DNA from: Cryptomeria japonica
Lineage: Eukaryota; Streptophyta; Pinopsida; Cupressales; Cupressaceae
Length of the DNA: 64,000 nt
Assembly: GCF_030272615.1 (NCBI RefSeq)
Contig: NC_081405.1
Location: 24,289,272-24,353,271 of the forward strand
Reading direction: 5' to 3'
Shown in pieces: positions 11,445 through 23,447 of the stretch. Under the pieces are notes generated by a model. That model did not search any database. It was not told where the DNA came from and saw only the letters and a program-made list of their open reading frames with translations. Every line of letters starts with the position of its first letter. Within the stretch, counting starts at the first letter, position 1. The translations under genes and the position numbers were made by a program.

Positions 11445-12083
11445 TCATTTCCCCTTAGATGCATGGGCAGCAAGCACATGATCATCTTCATGATGAGATT
11501 TGTGACCATAACCTCTTGCTTCTTGTCTGCATTCTTCTTGAATGCAATCTTCCCTCAACCTATCAAATTTAGGAAGATCATCTCTTCCACTAATGCCTTG
11601 AATGAAGGATTCCCAGGAGGTGGGAAGCCCGTTCATAGCTAACATAACCAAGTCTTTATCAGCAAAAGTATCTCCAATTGCATTGAGCTGATCTTTTAAC
11701 TTAGAAATCTTCATGAAATAAGAAGTAATAGATTCTCCTCTAGACATTTTCACATGCAGCAGTTGATGCCTAAGGGCTAAAGCTCTGCTGGTATTGTTGA
11801 ATTCATAAAGATCTTTTAGAGTTTGAAACATTTCCTTAGTTGAATCCAACTTAGAGATGATAGGCACCAGATGATCCTTAACAGAATCAATCAGAATTTT
11901 CTTAGCCATAGTCTTATTCTTTCTCCATTGAACTTTCTTTGCATCAGCAGAAGGTTCTTCTACATCTTTCAAGACATAGTCAAGGAGATCATTCTCTTCT
12001 AGAGTGATCAGAACTCTAAATTTCCAAGAAGAGAAATTTGACGAACCATCTAGTCTATCTTCTACTTTCAATCCGTTCACCAT
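11445..12083 (-). pseudogene. Copia gag (UBN2-type) ending in a premature TGA
   Basis: The start at 12083 gives MVNGLKVEDRLDGSSNF. Typical copia gag blocks follow: NFSSWKFRVLITLEENDL, LKDLYEFNNTSRALALRHQL, ITSYFMKISKLKDQL, VMLAMNGLPTSWESFIQGI. The TGA at 11445-11447 interrupts an otherwise continuous frame through the zinc knuckle into protease, so a single nonsense change (perhaps CGA to TGA) separates gag from pol. The longer upstream ATG at 12159 lies inside the leader and lacks family support. Confidence 0.88.
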
Positions 12084-12157
12084 AATGAATGACTTAGGCA
12101 AACAACTGAAAGAAATAAAGAACTTTAAAATTCTGGTTCTGGATCGATCTTCTAGAC

Positions 12158-12171
12158 CCACTCTGATACCA
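12158..12171 (-). other. Copia primer binding site
   Basis: On the minus strand the sequence right after the 5' LTR is TGGTATCAGAGTGG, the standard match to the 3' end of initiator tRNA-Met. Confidence 0.9.
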
Positions 12172-12810
12172 TGTTAAAACTTTAACCAGAATATAGAAAA
12201 TCTGAGAACAAAGAATAAAGAATGAAACACAAATACACAAGCCCTTATCCTGGGAAAACCCTCCACCTGAGGGTGAAAAACCCAACCCACTCAAAATGAA
12301 CTTTATTATATCGCAGAAAAGAATACAACTGATGATAGTCTCACATTACTATCAATCACAATAATATGAGTTTGATTCTCTACAAATCAATCATAAGAAT
12401 GAACTCAGATGATAGATCTCACATACAATCCAAAACCTTTATATATCTGAAAACTCTGTATGCAGAAGGTACACATAATATCTCTGATCTGTCAGACACA
12501 AACAAACGATTTTAATGAAAGAGAGAAGCCGATATTGAAACTGCCGAAGAAGAAGAACACGAGACAAGGAAGAATAATCAATATAACATATTGGAATTTC
12601 CAGTGAAGAGTCACACGAAGGGAGAGGGAAAGGCATGGACAGTTACATCTGCACCGACAGCCTCATCACCTTCATCGACAGCTGTAGCAACATGAAGAGT
12701 CACCGACAACAAACAAGGCAAGAAAAGAACGGAAGCTAAGGAGCCAATACTAGACAAAATAAATAAGGAACACTGCATTGAAGATCTCTATTGTAGCTAT
12801 ATCTTCAACA
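12172..12810 (-). repeat. Copia 5' LTR
   Basis: Partner of 6665-7319, with the same ends. It is followed by the CATAT duplication and bordered inside by the PBS. Confidence 0.92.
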
Positions 12811-12815
12811 CATAT

Positions 12816-15671
12816 TGATAATGAAAACTCAAATAATCAAACAATGAAATGCCATTAATTTGTATGGTGACTCATGAATTCTAAATTCAGCTCTAAATTT
12901 TCATAATATGGTTACATAATGAATATGGTGGATGCCTTCTAAATATTCAAATTTTCTTTAATAAAAGTTTTCCCCATTTTTTCAATTGTCATCCCCTAAA
13001 AGGGCCTCCCATCCAAACAGTCCCAAAAACTTGGATAGGTTAAATCCCCCCACACACATATAACATCGAATATGTCATCAGTTAATACTATATCAATACT
13101 ATTCTCATATTGCGTTGTTACCATATTAGCACTCTATTAATACTCTTTTAATCCTAACATTCAATTAAACTCTCTTAATTATAATTAATTGCCCTAGGCA
13201 TATTATCTTAGTAATTATTAAGGCCTTTTTACCACTTCGGACAACTATATTATTAAGGCCTTTTTACCACTTCGGACAACTATATGCATATATTAACTTC
13301 ACTATTCCTAACAAAAACTATAATGACATTATTTTATATTATCAAATCTCATGAGGCTATTTTATGTTATGTTATGTAAGATTGAATACAAGTTCAATTG
13401 TCACAATTGCCCTATTTCCTAAGTATAAAATGTATTTTGCAAGATATAAAGTGATGATATAATATAATGTCATAATAAGAAAGATACGTTTGAAATCCTA
13501 ATAGAAAAGAAAAAAGAAAGCTTGTTCTTCCTAGGGCATGGCATACATATCAATTTTCTTGTTTCATTCAAGTATCAATAGGGTTTGAAGACAGGGGAAG
13601 GGGGACATTGCCAAGTGCTCAAAGTACACCATGGAGTTGAGAGCAAATTGACTCAAATAAATACCAAGCATTGGTTCATGTTAATCTAGACAAAAATCTC
13701 CTTACTATTATAGCTATGATTAGAAGCTTGGTCCTCTCAAGGTGTGTTGGGTATAAATAGGTATTTAATAGTATCATGATTGATACATGTGTGAATGAAG
13801 TAGAAGAAAATTCAGACTTGATAACCTTTTCTCGTTGAGGCTAGCCAAACTTTTTTATTACATTAGGAGTAATGTTTATCAATCAACTACCACACATAGA
13901 TGTAATGCATCTTTTAGTTCCCTTAGAAAAGGGGAAAGGAAGACATCCATGCTTTGACGGATATAGCTAACCAAAAATTTTGTCAACTAAGGGGCTCATA
14001 GGTTCCCCGATGGCACCACCTTGGCACCTCGAGTATGCCCAAGGCATTGTCTTAGAGACTTAAAGTATGCCCCCCTAAATATGGATACAATATCCAAGTT
14101 GTCTCTCAAGCAAACCTTTAATGAACTTGTCCTAACTCAAACTTAGACCCTTTTATGCCATATGTAGGAACTCTAGGAAGAGCCTAATAACTTATCATTG
14201 AACTTGAAAAGGGGCCCCAACAAGGTCCACCCTAAAAGACTTTTAAATACACTAGCCCATGCTCTATTGCAATCATAGAAAGACGAATAGAGGAAGAGGA
14301 AACTCTGTACTGAAAAAATTAAAAAAGAAAGGGTCCTTGTGGCCTTCAAGGCTTTAATTTGGGTTTGATGGAGGGATAGACAATACCCTAAGATTTGTGA
14401 GCGACATTGCTTCTAAATGCTGCTAGGGGTTGCTACCCCTAGACCCCTACTCTGGCTTTAAAAATAACTTTTTGGGGTGCATTGAATTAAATCCAAAATA
14501 ATTGAATTTCATTTATGCTTATGTGGCTAGACATAGTGACTTCATCAACCATTTTGAATTTGAAAAGTTGAGCTTTGGAGAAAATTTTGCATTAATTGCT
14601 TTTGCTCCAATAGTGTATTAAAATTAACCTAAATTTCCTTAGATCATTTTGCTAGAGTAAATCAAGAGAAATATACAAACACAGAGTTCTATATGCTTCA
14701 CCACATTTATTAAGCCACTTAGGCTTTTATGTATTTAATGCAAGTTCAGTTTCTAATCCCATTGTTATCATATGCAAACCAAATTTTCTTAAGGAGATTG
14801 TCATGTGTGATTTCCACTCAAAATAGTTATAAGGAGTTAGAATGGAAACTATTGTTTGGTCCATGATGTAGAAATGCAAAAAGAAGTACTAAAATAAAGA
14901 GATCAAAAGAATGCCAATACACCCACCCTTTGCACTAGTCTCATAAATGAATCCCCTCCCGCAAATATTACAATGTTGGCACTTTATTGTTTAGTGTGAT
15001 TACAAAGCTTTTCCCAAATTACAATAGTCTGAAGTCTCACAATTGCGAAAAGTACAACTCTTGAAACAAAATGAACTTGACACAATTTAGAAAAATTAGC
15101 TTTAATTTGTAATACTTGAAAACAAGGCATAAAAATCTAATCAAGACCAACATGGATAGATAGTCGTTGTCTTTAGATTTCCAATGATATCTTGTTTGTT
15201 GAAATCCAACACATGAGGTAAAATATGTTAGGAATTAGGTTTTGTACACCTTGCATAATGTTTATAATGTTTAATTTATTATTATGTGTATGGTGCACCT
15301 AGGGGGACCTAGATGGATGTGCATCACTTGGAGTTAACATTCTTGGAGCCAATTTATGTATAGTATGTATTGGGAAATATATCTAATATGGGTTTCACAT
15401 TGGAAAAATGTATTTAATTTAATATTGGGGAAATATTAATAAAGTGAAAACTTAGTACAACTTGCATAAAACCATAATCAAATTCTTCAATAAGAATTTG
15501 TAAATCCCCAACAAAGTATTATTGGATCTTTACTAAACATGCCACAAGACAGTTAACAATGTGAGTTTTTAGCATAACAAGTCCAAATTTTGGCATCTGA
15601 TGTACTTGATTTTGAGATAGTATGTGAGAATTTTGGTCCCAAATCCCCTTGGTACCATGATATATATACAC
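12816..15671. other. AT-rich intergenic stretch, no gene seen
   Basis: No reading frame with recognisable protein motifs was found. A 35-bp segment (TTAAGGCCTTTTTACCACTT core) is duplicated in tandem at 13214-13248 and 13249-13283. A TGTTAGGAATTAGG word near 15227 could be an LTR start, but no partner end was found. Confidence 0.5.
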
Positions 15672-16509
15672 CCTACTATTGACGTGGCTAAAATCGTATT
15701 GCTACAACTCTATCCGACCAACGTAGAATAGAATGTTCTCGCTGAGTATCCTATCCTCTCTTGTATAAGGAATCCCTAATGCCATTTTAGTTGATCAAAA
15801 GGGACAACCTCAAGGTTCCAACTGTTAGGTCATGACTACAGGATAACTCAGTTGTTTGATGTGTTTTGCTGGGAGCACAAGGGGACTTACGTTTGCAACA
15901 AGTTGGTCTGCATCTGATTCTCGAACTAGGAAATAAAAGTAAAAGGGATCCTAAGGACAGCGATAAGAATGACTAGTGTAGCGGGTAGATGGATTTCCAT
16001 AAACATATTCTTGTTTCGCCAGAGGCACCCTCACAACTAGAGAAGAACAACGCAATCTCCAAGGGATGAAGGATTTTCAGACCGGAGACACTCATTTAGG
16101 CACCCAATTTTGGCTTAGCCTAAGACGAACACCTGCAGTTGAACTAAGCATAGTTTGGGTTAAGACTAACCATGCACGGTGACCTACAATCAACAAGCCC
16201 CCAATGGTATGAACCTGAAATGCATCAAATACCCTCCACATTTTGCCATTGAAATCATTGAACTCTAATTCTAACTAGTTGAAAGAAACCATGCAAGCAA
16301 AATAAAACCAAGATGATAAACAACAAATCAATGTCCATATATTGATTTCAGCTGCTATTACAACAATTTCTGCAGCATTTCTAAGCTACTCCTAATCTGA
16401 AAACTGCTGAAACCTATCTAACTTCTAATTCCTAGAAATCGAATTATCTAAAAAAACTTCTAACTATCTAACTCTAAAAGTCTAACCCTTTACAAGAGAA
16501 AGGCCTCTA

Positions 16510-16519
16510 CCTTTTATAG
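16510..16519 (-). promoter_or_regulatory. TATA box of E1
   Basis: The minus strand reads CTATAAAAGG, at the same relative place as the TATA words of E2, E4 and E5, followed like them by a short run and TTTCTC. Unlike those copies, no telo-box palindrome is found about 63 bp upstream. Confidence 0.55.
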
Positions 16520-17199
16520 ATTTTACAAATTTGAACCAGAGGCCAGGATTGACTGCATTCAACAGCCTTGATCTGCCTTTTAGAACTTGGCAGCTTTAAC
16601 CTATGCCCATTTAATCCTTAGTTATCCTCCCAACCACATTTCCAACTACCTACAACTGTTTGGCATCAATTCGGGTCAATCCGGTAGTTGGGAATAACTA
16701 TCTTGTGTTCCTTTGTTTCAAAAATATCTTGAACGAGGCCCACAGGCAATTCTTTACTTTAAACAATTCAATTTTGCAACTGATTTTTTGGAATTAATTC
16801 CAACTATGTAATTCTGAGAATGCACTGACTTTTGGCATTTTGAGTGTTCTTTCATTTTCAGTCTTGTCGGTTCAACGGTGGTGCGCTTCCCCGTGATTGA
16901 GTGTTGTTTTAATCCTACAGGCGACATCTTCACTTTTGGCGATCCTATCTTCAATCTATGCTTCAGGTGGCCGCCTTAGCTCGTTGATTCTGCAAACAAC
17001 CAATTTCGACCTGAATTAATCATTTTTGAAAAATTAAATAAATTAATTCAACAAATACTAAATTTTTGGGCCAATGTTCGGCTTTGTTTTGGCAAAGAGG
17101 AAAGATGTTTGCTTTTTTAAAATAATATAAATCACCATTGTGCGAAATTAGTGTTTTAAGATAAAAATGCACGACTTTAATTTTCCTCTGGCAGGATGC

Positions 17200-18260
17200 G
17201 ATTTCGTCTGGTAGGTGAATAATTTGTTTTAAATTGCAACACCCCCTTATGAATTTCGGCCTATTTGGCTAAAATGCGAGATTTCCATTTAGCAAATTCG
17301 AAGGTTTAATTCATAAAATACGAATTTAGGCCAATTTGACCTTTTTGCGTGATTTTGGTCCCTTAGATGAAATTAGGGATTTTGTTTTGTAATTTTAATA
17401 AAATCACCAAAATTTTAAAACGCCCCCTTTGTTAGATAAAAATTCGGGCCTTTTGATTAAAGGGGGTGATTTTATGCTTTGATTTAAACATACCAACTTT
17501 GCCTTATGAAATTTCGGCTCTCTCACCCACAATGCATGATTTTGGTTTTAATATCAAAGCGCCCTTTCCATGGATTTCGGACTACCAAGCCAAAATGAGA
17601 GGCGCGATGTTGGCTTTAAGTTCTCTTTAAACGTATTTCGGCCCTTTTGGGCCTTTTGCGCGATCTTATTTGGGTGATATTTTCGGCTATTTGAAGCCTT
17701 TTGCGCGATTTTATTGACCCTCCCTTTCTTTACTTATGAAACTCGGTTTTTTTTTTTTATGACGATGAGCGACTACGTCAAAACGTGGGTTTTGTAGAGG
17801 ATATGGAAGGGGAACTTCGGGCTCCATGAAAAAAATGCGCGATTTTTTGGTTCAAATGAAACTCGGACGTTTTGGTAGAAATGCGCGATTTTACCCTCCA
17901 CTTCATTTTCGGCCTATTAGCTCGATTTTTTGTGACTTGAGTCTCTCACTTTTCGGCCTAAAAGACCTTGATATTATGAATTTTTTGGCTCCTTTGCATT
18001 TTCGTCTTATGGGGTCCTTTTGCGAACTTGGTCTTCTAATTTCGGCTAATTTGGTCGAACTATGCGGTTTTCTTTCCTCGTGCCTTTTCCGCAAAACATG
18101 AGAACGGGCCGACTTTGTTTTTATGCCTTCCTATGTGATTTAATTCAGGTCTTTTTGCAAGAATATGTGATTTTCGGCTTGTGTGCTTCTCTTGCAAACT
18201 CCGACAACAGAGGGGAGATGCACGACTTTCTTTTCTATTGCTTCGGCATCTGCAAGGTGC
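17200..18260 (-). repeat. E1 array of degenerate short repeats
   Basis: Two words alternate: TTTCGGCC(TATTT)GG and ATGCGCGATTTT, at irregular distances of about 50-80 bp, with at least ten instances (for example near 17650, 17700, 17835, 17880). The array occupies the position that holds hairpins in E2 and E3. Open frames here, such as 17826-18101, are by-products of the repeat. Confidence 0.6.
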
Positions 18261-18449
18261 TAGGGTTTGAAAGTGCAAGATCCTTCATTCTCTCTCTATT
18301 GGGCAGACCAAAAAAAAACGCGGGGGTCCCCTAAAGCAGGGGGTGTGTGTGCGAAAACAACACCTACCTTCACGATTAAACTCTTCCACCCGATCTCACA
18401 TGCAACCAACACAAATCCTTCATCCAACGCACATCCCATTACACTCTCT

Positions 18450-19880
18450 TAGGAGATACACTTTATCATCAAGGCTATAATGGTTCTATATTGCAATGTT
18501 TAAATACAATGTAAGCTAACTTTACATTACAAGAGGTACATGATAGTATTTGTGGAGCACATACTAGTGGTTAGGTATTGGCTAAGGAGTTTCTCAAAAC
18601 AAGATATTATTGGTTGACCATGGAACGTGATGCATGTCAATATGTCAAACAATGCCTTGCGTGCCAACAACATGGAGACCTCATTCATGCATCATCGCAA
18701 GTGTTGTAACCTATTATTGCTCCTTGGCCCTTTTCTTAGTTGGGCCTTGACTTAGTTGGCAAGATTTATCCTTCATCCTCCAATGGACATAAGTTCATTA
18801 TCACCACCCTGAATATTTTATGAAGTGGGTAGAAGCCATCCCCATCAACTTCACTACGGGAACTCAAATATCCAAGTTCATCCTTTAACATATCATTTGT
18901 CATTATGGCATTCCCTTCACCATCATTACTAATAACGATGGTAGAAGCCATCTCCATCACCTTCATTACAAGAACTCAAATATCCCAAGTTCATCCTTTA
19001 ACATATCATTTGTCATTATGGCATTCCCTTCACTGTCATTACTAATAACGATAGACCATTCAAAAACCATGAACTTCACACTCTTTGTGAGAAATTTCAC
19101 ATCCAAGTTGGTCCATCCCTAATTACTTCATAAGTTCATTATCACCACCCTGAATATTTTATGAAGTGGGTAGAAGCCATCCCCATCACCTTCACTACGA
19201 GAACTCAAATATCCAAGTTCATCCTTTAACATATCATTTGTCATTATGGAATTCCCTTCACCATCATTACTAATAACCATAGACCATTCAAAAACCATGA
19301 ACTTCACACTCTTTGTGAGAAATTCCACATCCAAGTTGGTCCACCCCTAATTACTTCAAGGTAACGGCTAAGCTAAGGCAACTAATACAACCTTTCTCAT
19401 AATCCTCAAGAAAGTTGTCAATGATATTGGTCTTGGTTGGCATGCATATCATACTAGCATTTGCACACCTACTAGAAGCACTCCATATTCCCTTGTCTTC
19501 GACACTAATGCTATCTTGAAGTTGAACTCCCATCATTGCACATATCATTGAAGAATCTTATAAATGATGAAGAGTATTGGGTTGCATGCTTGCATCAATT
19601 GGAGCTCCTTTATGAATGGCACTATCAAAGTCATTTCTGCAGAAGCTACAATAAGAAAATCAGGCCTAGAGGATTCCAAGTTGGTGACATTGTGCTCAAA
19701 GAAAAACAAAAGAATCTCCAAGATCTAGAAAAGAAAGGAAAGTTTGAGCTTGATTGATTGGGTCCTTATGTCATTACAACTACGTATGGATCAGTATTTA
19801 TCAGTTAGCTACTCTAGAAGGGTGACCTTAGATGAACCACTCAACATCATCCACCTCAAATGGTTTTATGCTTGAATTCG
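18450..19880 (+). pseudogene. Gypsy integrase with internally repeated core
   Basis: The sequence encodes, with stops and shifts, DSICGAHTSG, RYYWLTMERDACQYVKQC and CQQHG (HHCC zinc finger), PWPFS.LGLDLVGKIYPSSSNGHKFI (core start), and later STPYSLVF and DEEYWVACLHQLELLYEWHYQSH with RGFQVGDIVL and GPYVI (C-terminal part). The layout fits a Tat/Athila-like gypsy integrase. Part of the core is repeated: 18831-18941, 18942-19053 and 19130-19280 share GAAGCCATC, CATATCATTTGTCATTATGG and ATTACTAATAACGAT. No RT or gag is attached. Confidence 0.78.
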
Positions 19881-21423
19881 CAACTTTCAAAATCAGAAAA
19901 TACCAAAAAAAATCCAAAAATAGTAAAGAGAAATAATTCATCTTATTGTGAAAACCACCTTTCGTGGCACCTTGGACAAGTACCATGGTCAAAGCCCAGC
20001 AAATAGGTGCCATGTGTAGAAGGCAATTCCATTGTCTTGCAAGTCCTCACACTACTTTCGTTGCATCCATAACCATCACCCCCACATTTTTGCTACATTT
20101 GATTATCCTATTATCGCTTGCATCCCTACCCATCCACCCCTATTATTCTTTTTGTGATTTGCATCCCATTTTTCACCTTCATGCATGAATTTATTAACAT
20201 AACCCACTAATCCTTGCACGTAATCACAATATTCATACAAGACACTAAGATATAACACAATCAACACCCCTTGTATATAGTGTATATATTATGGATAGTA
20301 TCGTTCTCCCTCTCTCACCACCCCTACCATCTTGTCTTCTTGCGTCTCTTGCTCCCCTCCCCCCCATCTTGACATGTCTCCTAAATGGGCCCTCCCTCAT
20401 CTCCTCACCTCTTGTATTGCTACATGTATCTTGCCCACCATCCCTCCTTGTCGTGGTGGCATAAACTGCATTGACTAATGTCCTCTCCCCTAGGCTTGGT
20501 ATGTTGCTATAGTCCCCACATCATCTAACCCAACATGTGGATACCATATCATTGCTTCTAGCTCCCTCCATCACTCAGCTACATCCTACTTGGCCTCAAT
20601 CCCTCACCTCTCACACTACCTACAAAAATATGTGTGGTCCCTCCGTAACATCCTGCACTATCTAGAATGTATTGTCCCCTTCCTAGGTGGCAGGCAGTTG
20701 AGCGTGGATTGGCCTATCATCTAGTTCTCGTAGGCCAGTGGAGTGAAGAGGGAACCCGTTCAAGAGTCATGGAATCTTGCAGGGGGCTTTGTGAGCCAAT
20801 TCAAACATTCAGACGACAATTCCTAGTTTTTAGGAGGGATCCCTATTTTTAGTGAATGATTGAGAGTTGGTTCTGGGGTATCTAGGAACCATTCTGGATC
20901 ATTTGAGACCATCTCCTAAATTTTAGGGAGGGGTCCTATTTTTTAGGGAGGACTACTAGTTGACTGGTTGACAACCCAGAGGGCCACAGAGCATAGCAGG
21001 ATCACTTTTGAGCATTTCCAGAGATTTGGAGACAATTTCCTACTTTCTAGGAGGATTCCTACTTTTTAGGGGGATCACTGCTAGTTAGCCTGCAACACTC
21101 AGAATTCATCCATGGACAGGTGGCTTCAGTCAGAATTCGATTCGGAGTCCAGATGAGCAACTTTTGAATAAAATGGGAGATATTTAAATATTTCCTAAGT
21201 TAGGTTAAATAAATAGTTATATAGTGAATTATTATAATTACTTTACATTATATTAAAGTATAATAAAGTACCCATGGGGCACATTTACCTAGAAGTTATA
21301 ACTTACCAAGTTATAACTTAAAATGGGGCCATTTTATATTATGATAAAATAGACCCTTGGCTTAATTCCAACCAATTGACGGCATTATAATATGGAATAA
21401 AACATTGTTAATACATGTAATGA
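19881..21423. other. Low-information stretch without recognised genes
   Basis: Nothing with protein-family support was seen. 20800-21080 contains several degenerate repeats of TTTTTAGGAGGGATCCT-like words. The sequence may be a decayed LTR. Confidence 0.4.
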
Positions 21424-22281
21424 GTGTTGTGTTTAGTCCTTTAGATTAATACAATACTCAGAAAATAGAATTTATCTTTAATTTCCAGATTAATATTAAT
21501 TGTTGTTAGTGTTTAGGAATTTCCAGAATTAAGCAAAAGTAGAGAAATGAACAGAATGAACACACAACACACAAGTACCCTGGGAAAACCTCCTAGGAAG
21601 AAAAACCCAGCCAGAAAAGATCCTCAGATCTGATTATGGGTTATGAATAATAATCTGATTACAATACTTATCTTAGTTTACCCTTAGGGCTAATGGCATC
21701 TTCAAGTGGTTTTAGATCTGCCCCTTAACCAGTTTCGGATCTGCCCTTTTGTTGTATCAACCAGCAACCAAGGATTTGATCTTGAAATGAATTGAATGTC
21801 TCCAGCTGATGACTGTAATCAACTTCAGAACAGCAGGTCCTTCAATTGGCAGATCGCTTGATGAAGACCACTTCTTTAACAGCAGAGATGGATCGCTTTA
21901 TGCCCAACAGATAAAAGACTAAGTTCACTGTCCTTCAGATCAGATTCCCATATGAGAGAGTAGATGATTGAGTGTACAAATGAAGTCAAGTTGTCCTTTA
22001 TTTATATGAGGCGAAGGACCTATTTAGGTCGGCTTTGACATTAATTCTTTTTATCCTTTTATTTCTTTTGTGCGAATTGTCTTTTTGAATATAGGGTCGG
22101 CCCTATTTAGAGGGAACACGTTTCCCTTAGGGTGGCGTGAGGAATAGTTTAGGGAGTGGCTTGTGAGAGAGGGCCCAGCCCTATACGTTAAAGAGGGGCC
22201 AGCCCTTTTGGCGGATTCCAATGTTGCCTAAGGCAATTGGAATCATTGGAATCCACCCCTCCTACCTAATTACAATCAACA
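21424..22281. repeat. Second copy of the 1973-2751 LTR family
   Basis: It begins TGTTGTGTTTAGTCC and ends ATCAACA. It matches the solo LTR at 1973-2751 closely over its first 200 bp and again near the end (GGGCCCAGCCCT, GATTCCAATGTTGCC). The flanks ATGAG and ATGCA do not form a clean duplication, so the boundaries or the insertion history are uncertain. Confidence 0.7.
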
Positions 22282-22935
22282 ATGCAAACCCTAATTCGAA
22301 ATTAGGGTTAGGGCTAGGAAAAAAAGTGAATAAAAGAAGGAAAAGGTAGCCATTTGAGGCATATTCAGATTTATTTTTCACATCTTTTCCTTTGCAACAA
22401 GTCTGCAACAGAAGATACAGGTTTGGAAGCAGTATTGAGGACGAAAACCCTCAACTCTCTGATGTTTGGATGCCACCCCAATCATCATCGGCACTTAGCA
22501 AGGATAGATCGGGCCTCTATCAGGCGGTTAGGAGCCAAATCAGAGGCAAAACCATTGTGACAGCAAAAGTCAGAATAAGAAATACTGATTTGTGAATTCA
22601 ACACTTCATTTTTACAGGAAAATTTCTGGAAATTAGAGCTCTGGCACATGTTGCAGGAGTTCAGTTTGTGGGAATGAAAAATCCCTCAGAATACAGAGAT
22701 TGGACGAAACCCCAATCTTGTAGCAGCAATATTTCACCATAATTCTCATTGGCAGGTTAATCTTTGGCTGATTGGAGGACATTTTCAGTGATCAGCGGCA
22801 GTCTCAGTCATATTTTGGGAGCACACAACAGTCCTTGGCGTATTCTTGCATTATTCCAGACTTATATGAGCCCTTGGTGCAAGGCCGTAGCTTAGAACAG
22901 AGGAAATTTGCAGATTACCTTCACGTTTGGGTTAG
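22282..22935. other. Host sequence left of E2, no gene recognised
   Basis: This stretch contains open frames of under 70 codons without family motifs. It is the target into which E2 inserted (GGTTT at 22936-22940), and its continuation starts at 34740. Confidence 0.4.
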
Positions 22936-23019
22936 GGTTTTGTTGATGTGTATTTTGTACACGACCAAACACAGAATAAAATACCTAAAGGTACCTTATC
23001 CTCTTTGTTGTGACCATTT

Positions 23020-23050
23020 CACACATCGCCCCATTTGAAATGGGGACCCC
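23020..23050 (+). repeat. 5' terminal hairpin of E3 (conserved in family)
   Basis: About 20 bp from the element start the sequence CCCCATTTGAAATGGGG forms a perfect inverted repeat. Equivalents on the minus strand are at about 34690-34712 (E2), 39490-39512 (E4) and 44471-44493 (E5, one base off). E1 has a different stem at 18322-18342 (GGGGTCCCCT..AGGGGG). Confidence 0.75.
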
Positions 23051-23447
23051 CTCTTTTTGCTCGTTTTTGCTCGCCTTTCGCTTTGCTTTTTAGGGTTTTG
23101 GTAGTTCGTCAGTTGTCTGGATTTAGGGTCAAGCCTTAGGGTTTCCGTTACTGTCTTTTCAGGCCAGAGTCCAGTCAGTCTTGAGAGCTTTTTAAGCTTC
23201 CTTTTGTAGGATGCAATTTTGAATGAAATGAATTCGCCAGAATGGTCTATTTTCAATTGGAATTTTGAGTGCAAAGTCTTAATTTGTCTAAGTGTTGATG
23301 ATGAAAATGTGAATTTTATTCAATTGAGTAATTTTGACCTAAATTTTGAGTTTTTTGATATTTGATCCTGGGCATGGGGAATGATTTGTTTTTGCCTTGT
23401 GAAGTGATTAAACTTGTGAAATCATGATATTTTGGCCTGTAGGAGCA

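Larger units (their letters stand above)
6665..12810 (-). mobile_element. Near-complete Ty1/copia retrotransposon
   Basis: It is bounded by CATAT target duplications (6660-6664 and 12811-12815). LTRs of 655 and 639 bp begin TGTTAAAACTT and end CTTCAACA. PBS, gag, protease, integrase, RT and RNase H follow in copia order on the minus strand. The LTRs look roughly mid-90s percent identical by eye, so the insertion is moderately young. Lesions are a gag stop, a triplicated block with frameshifts, an integrase active-site change and RT frameshifts. Confidence 0.95.
15677..18362 (-). mobile_element. E-family element E1 (solo-LTR-like)
   Basis: It is flanked by CCTAC at 15672-15676 and 18363-18367. 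On the plus strand it starts TATTGACGTGG and ends GAAAACAACA; the element itself reads on the minus strand. The 3' part (15677-15900) shares the TCCTATCCTCTCTTG, CAAGGTTCCA and CACAAGGGGACTTACG blocks with the other copies. The 5' end has GGGGTCCCCT..AGGGGG, the terminal hairpin region. A TATA box lies at 16510-16519. No E3-type ORF is left; 17200-18260 is an array of diverged short repeats. Confidence 0.8.

Noticed and set aside
17826-18452. Open frames on both strands of up to 91 codons in E1
   Set aside because: They follow the degenerate repeat array and have no family resemblance.
21419-22286. Target duplication for the second LTR copy
   Set aside because: The flanks ATGAG and ATGCA agree in only three positions, so I do not claim it.
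22286-22315. AAACCCTAATTC..ATTAGGGTT as a further telo-box promoter
   Set aside because: It lies outside any E element, is not the same palindrome, and no TATA box stands at 62-63 bp.
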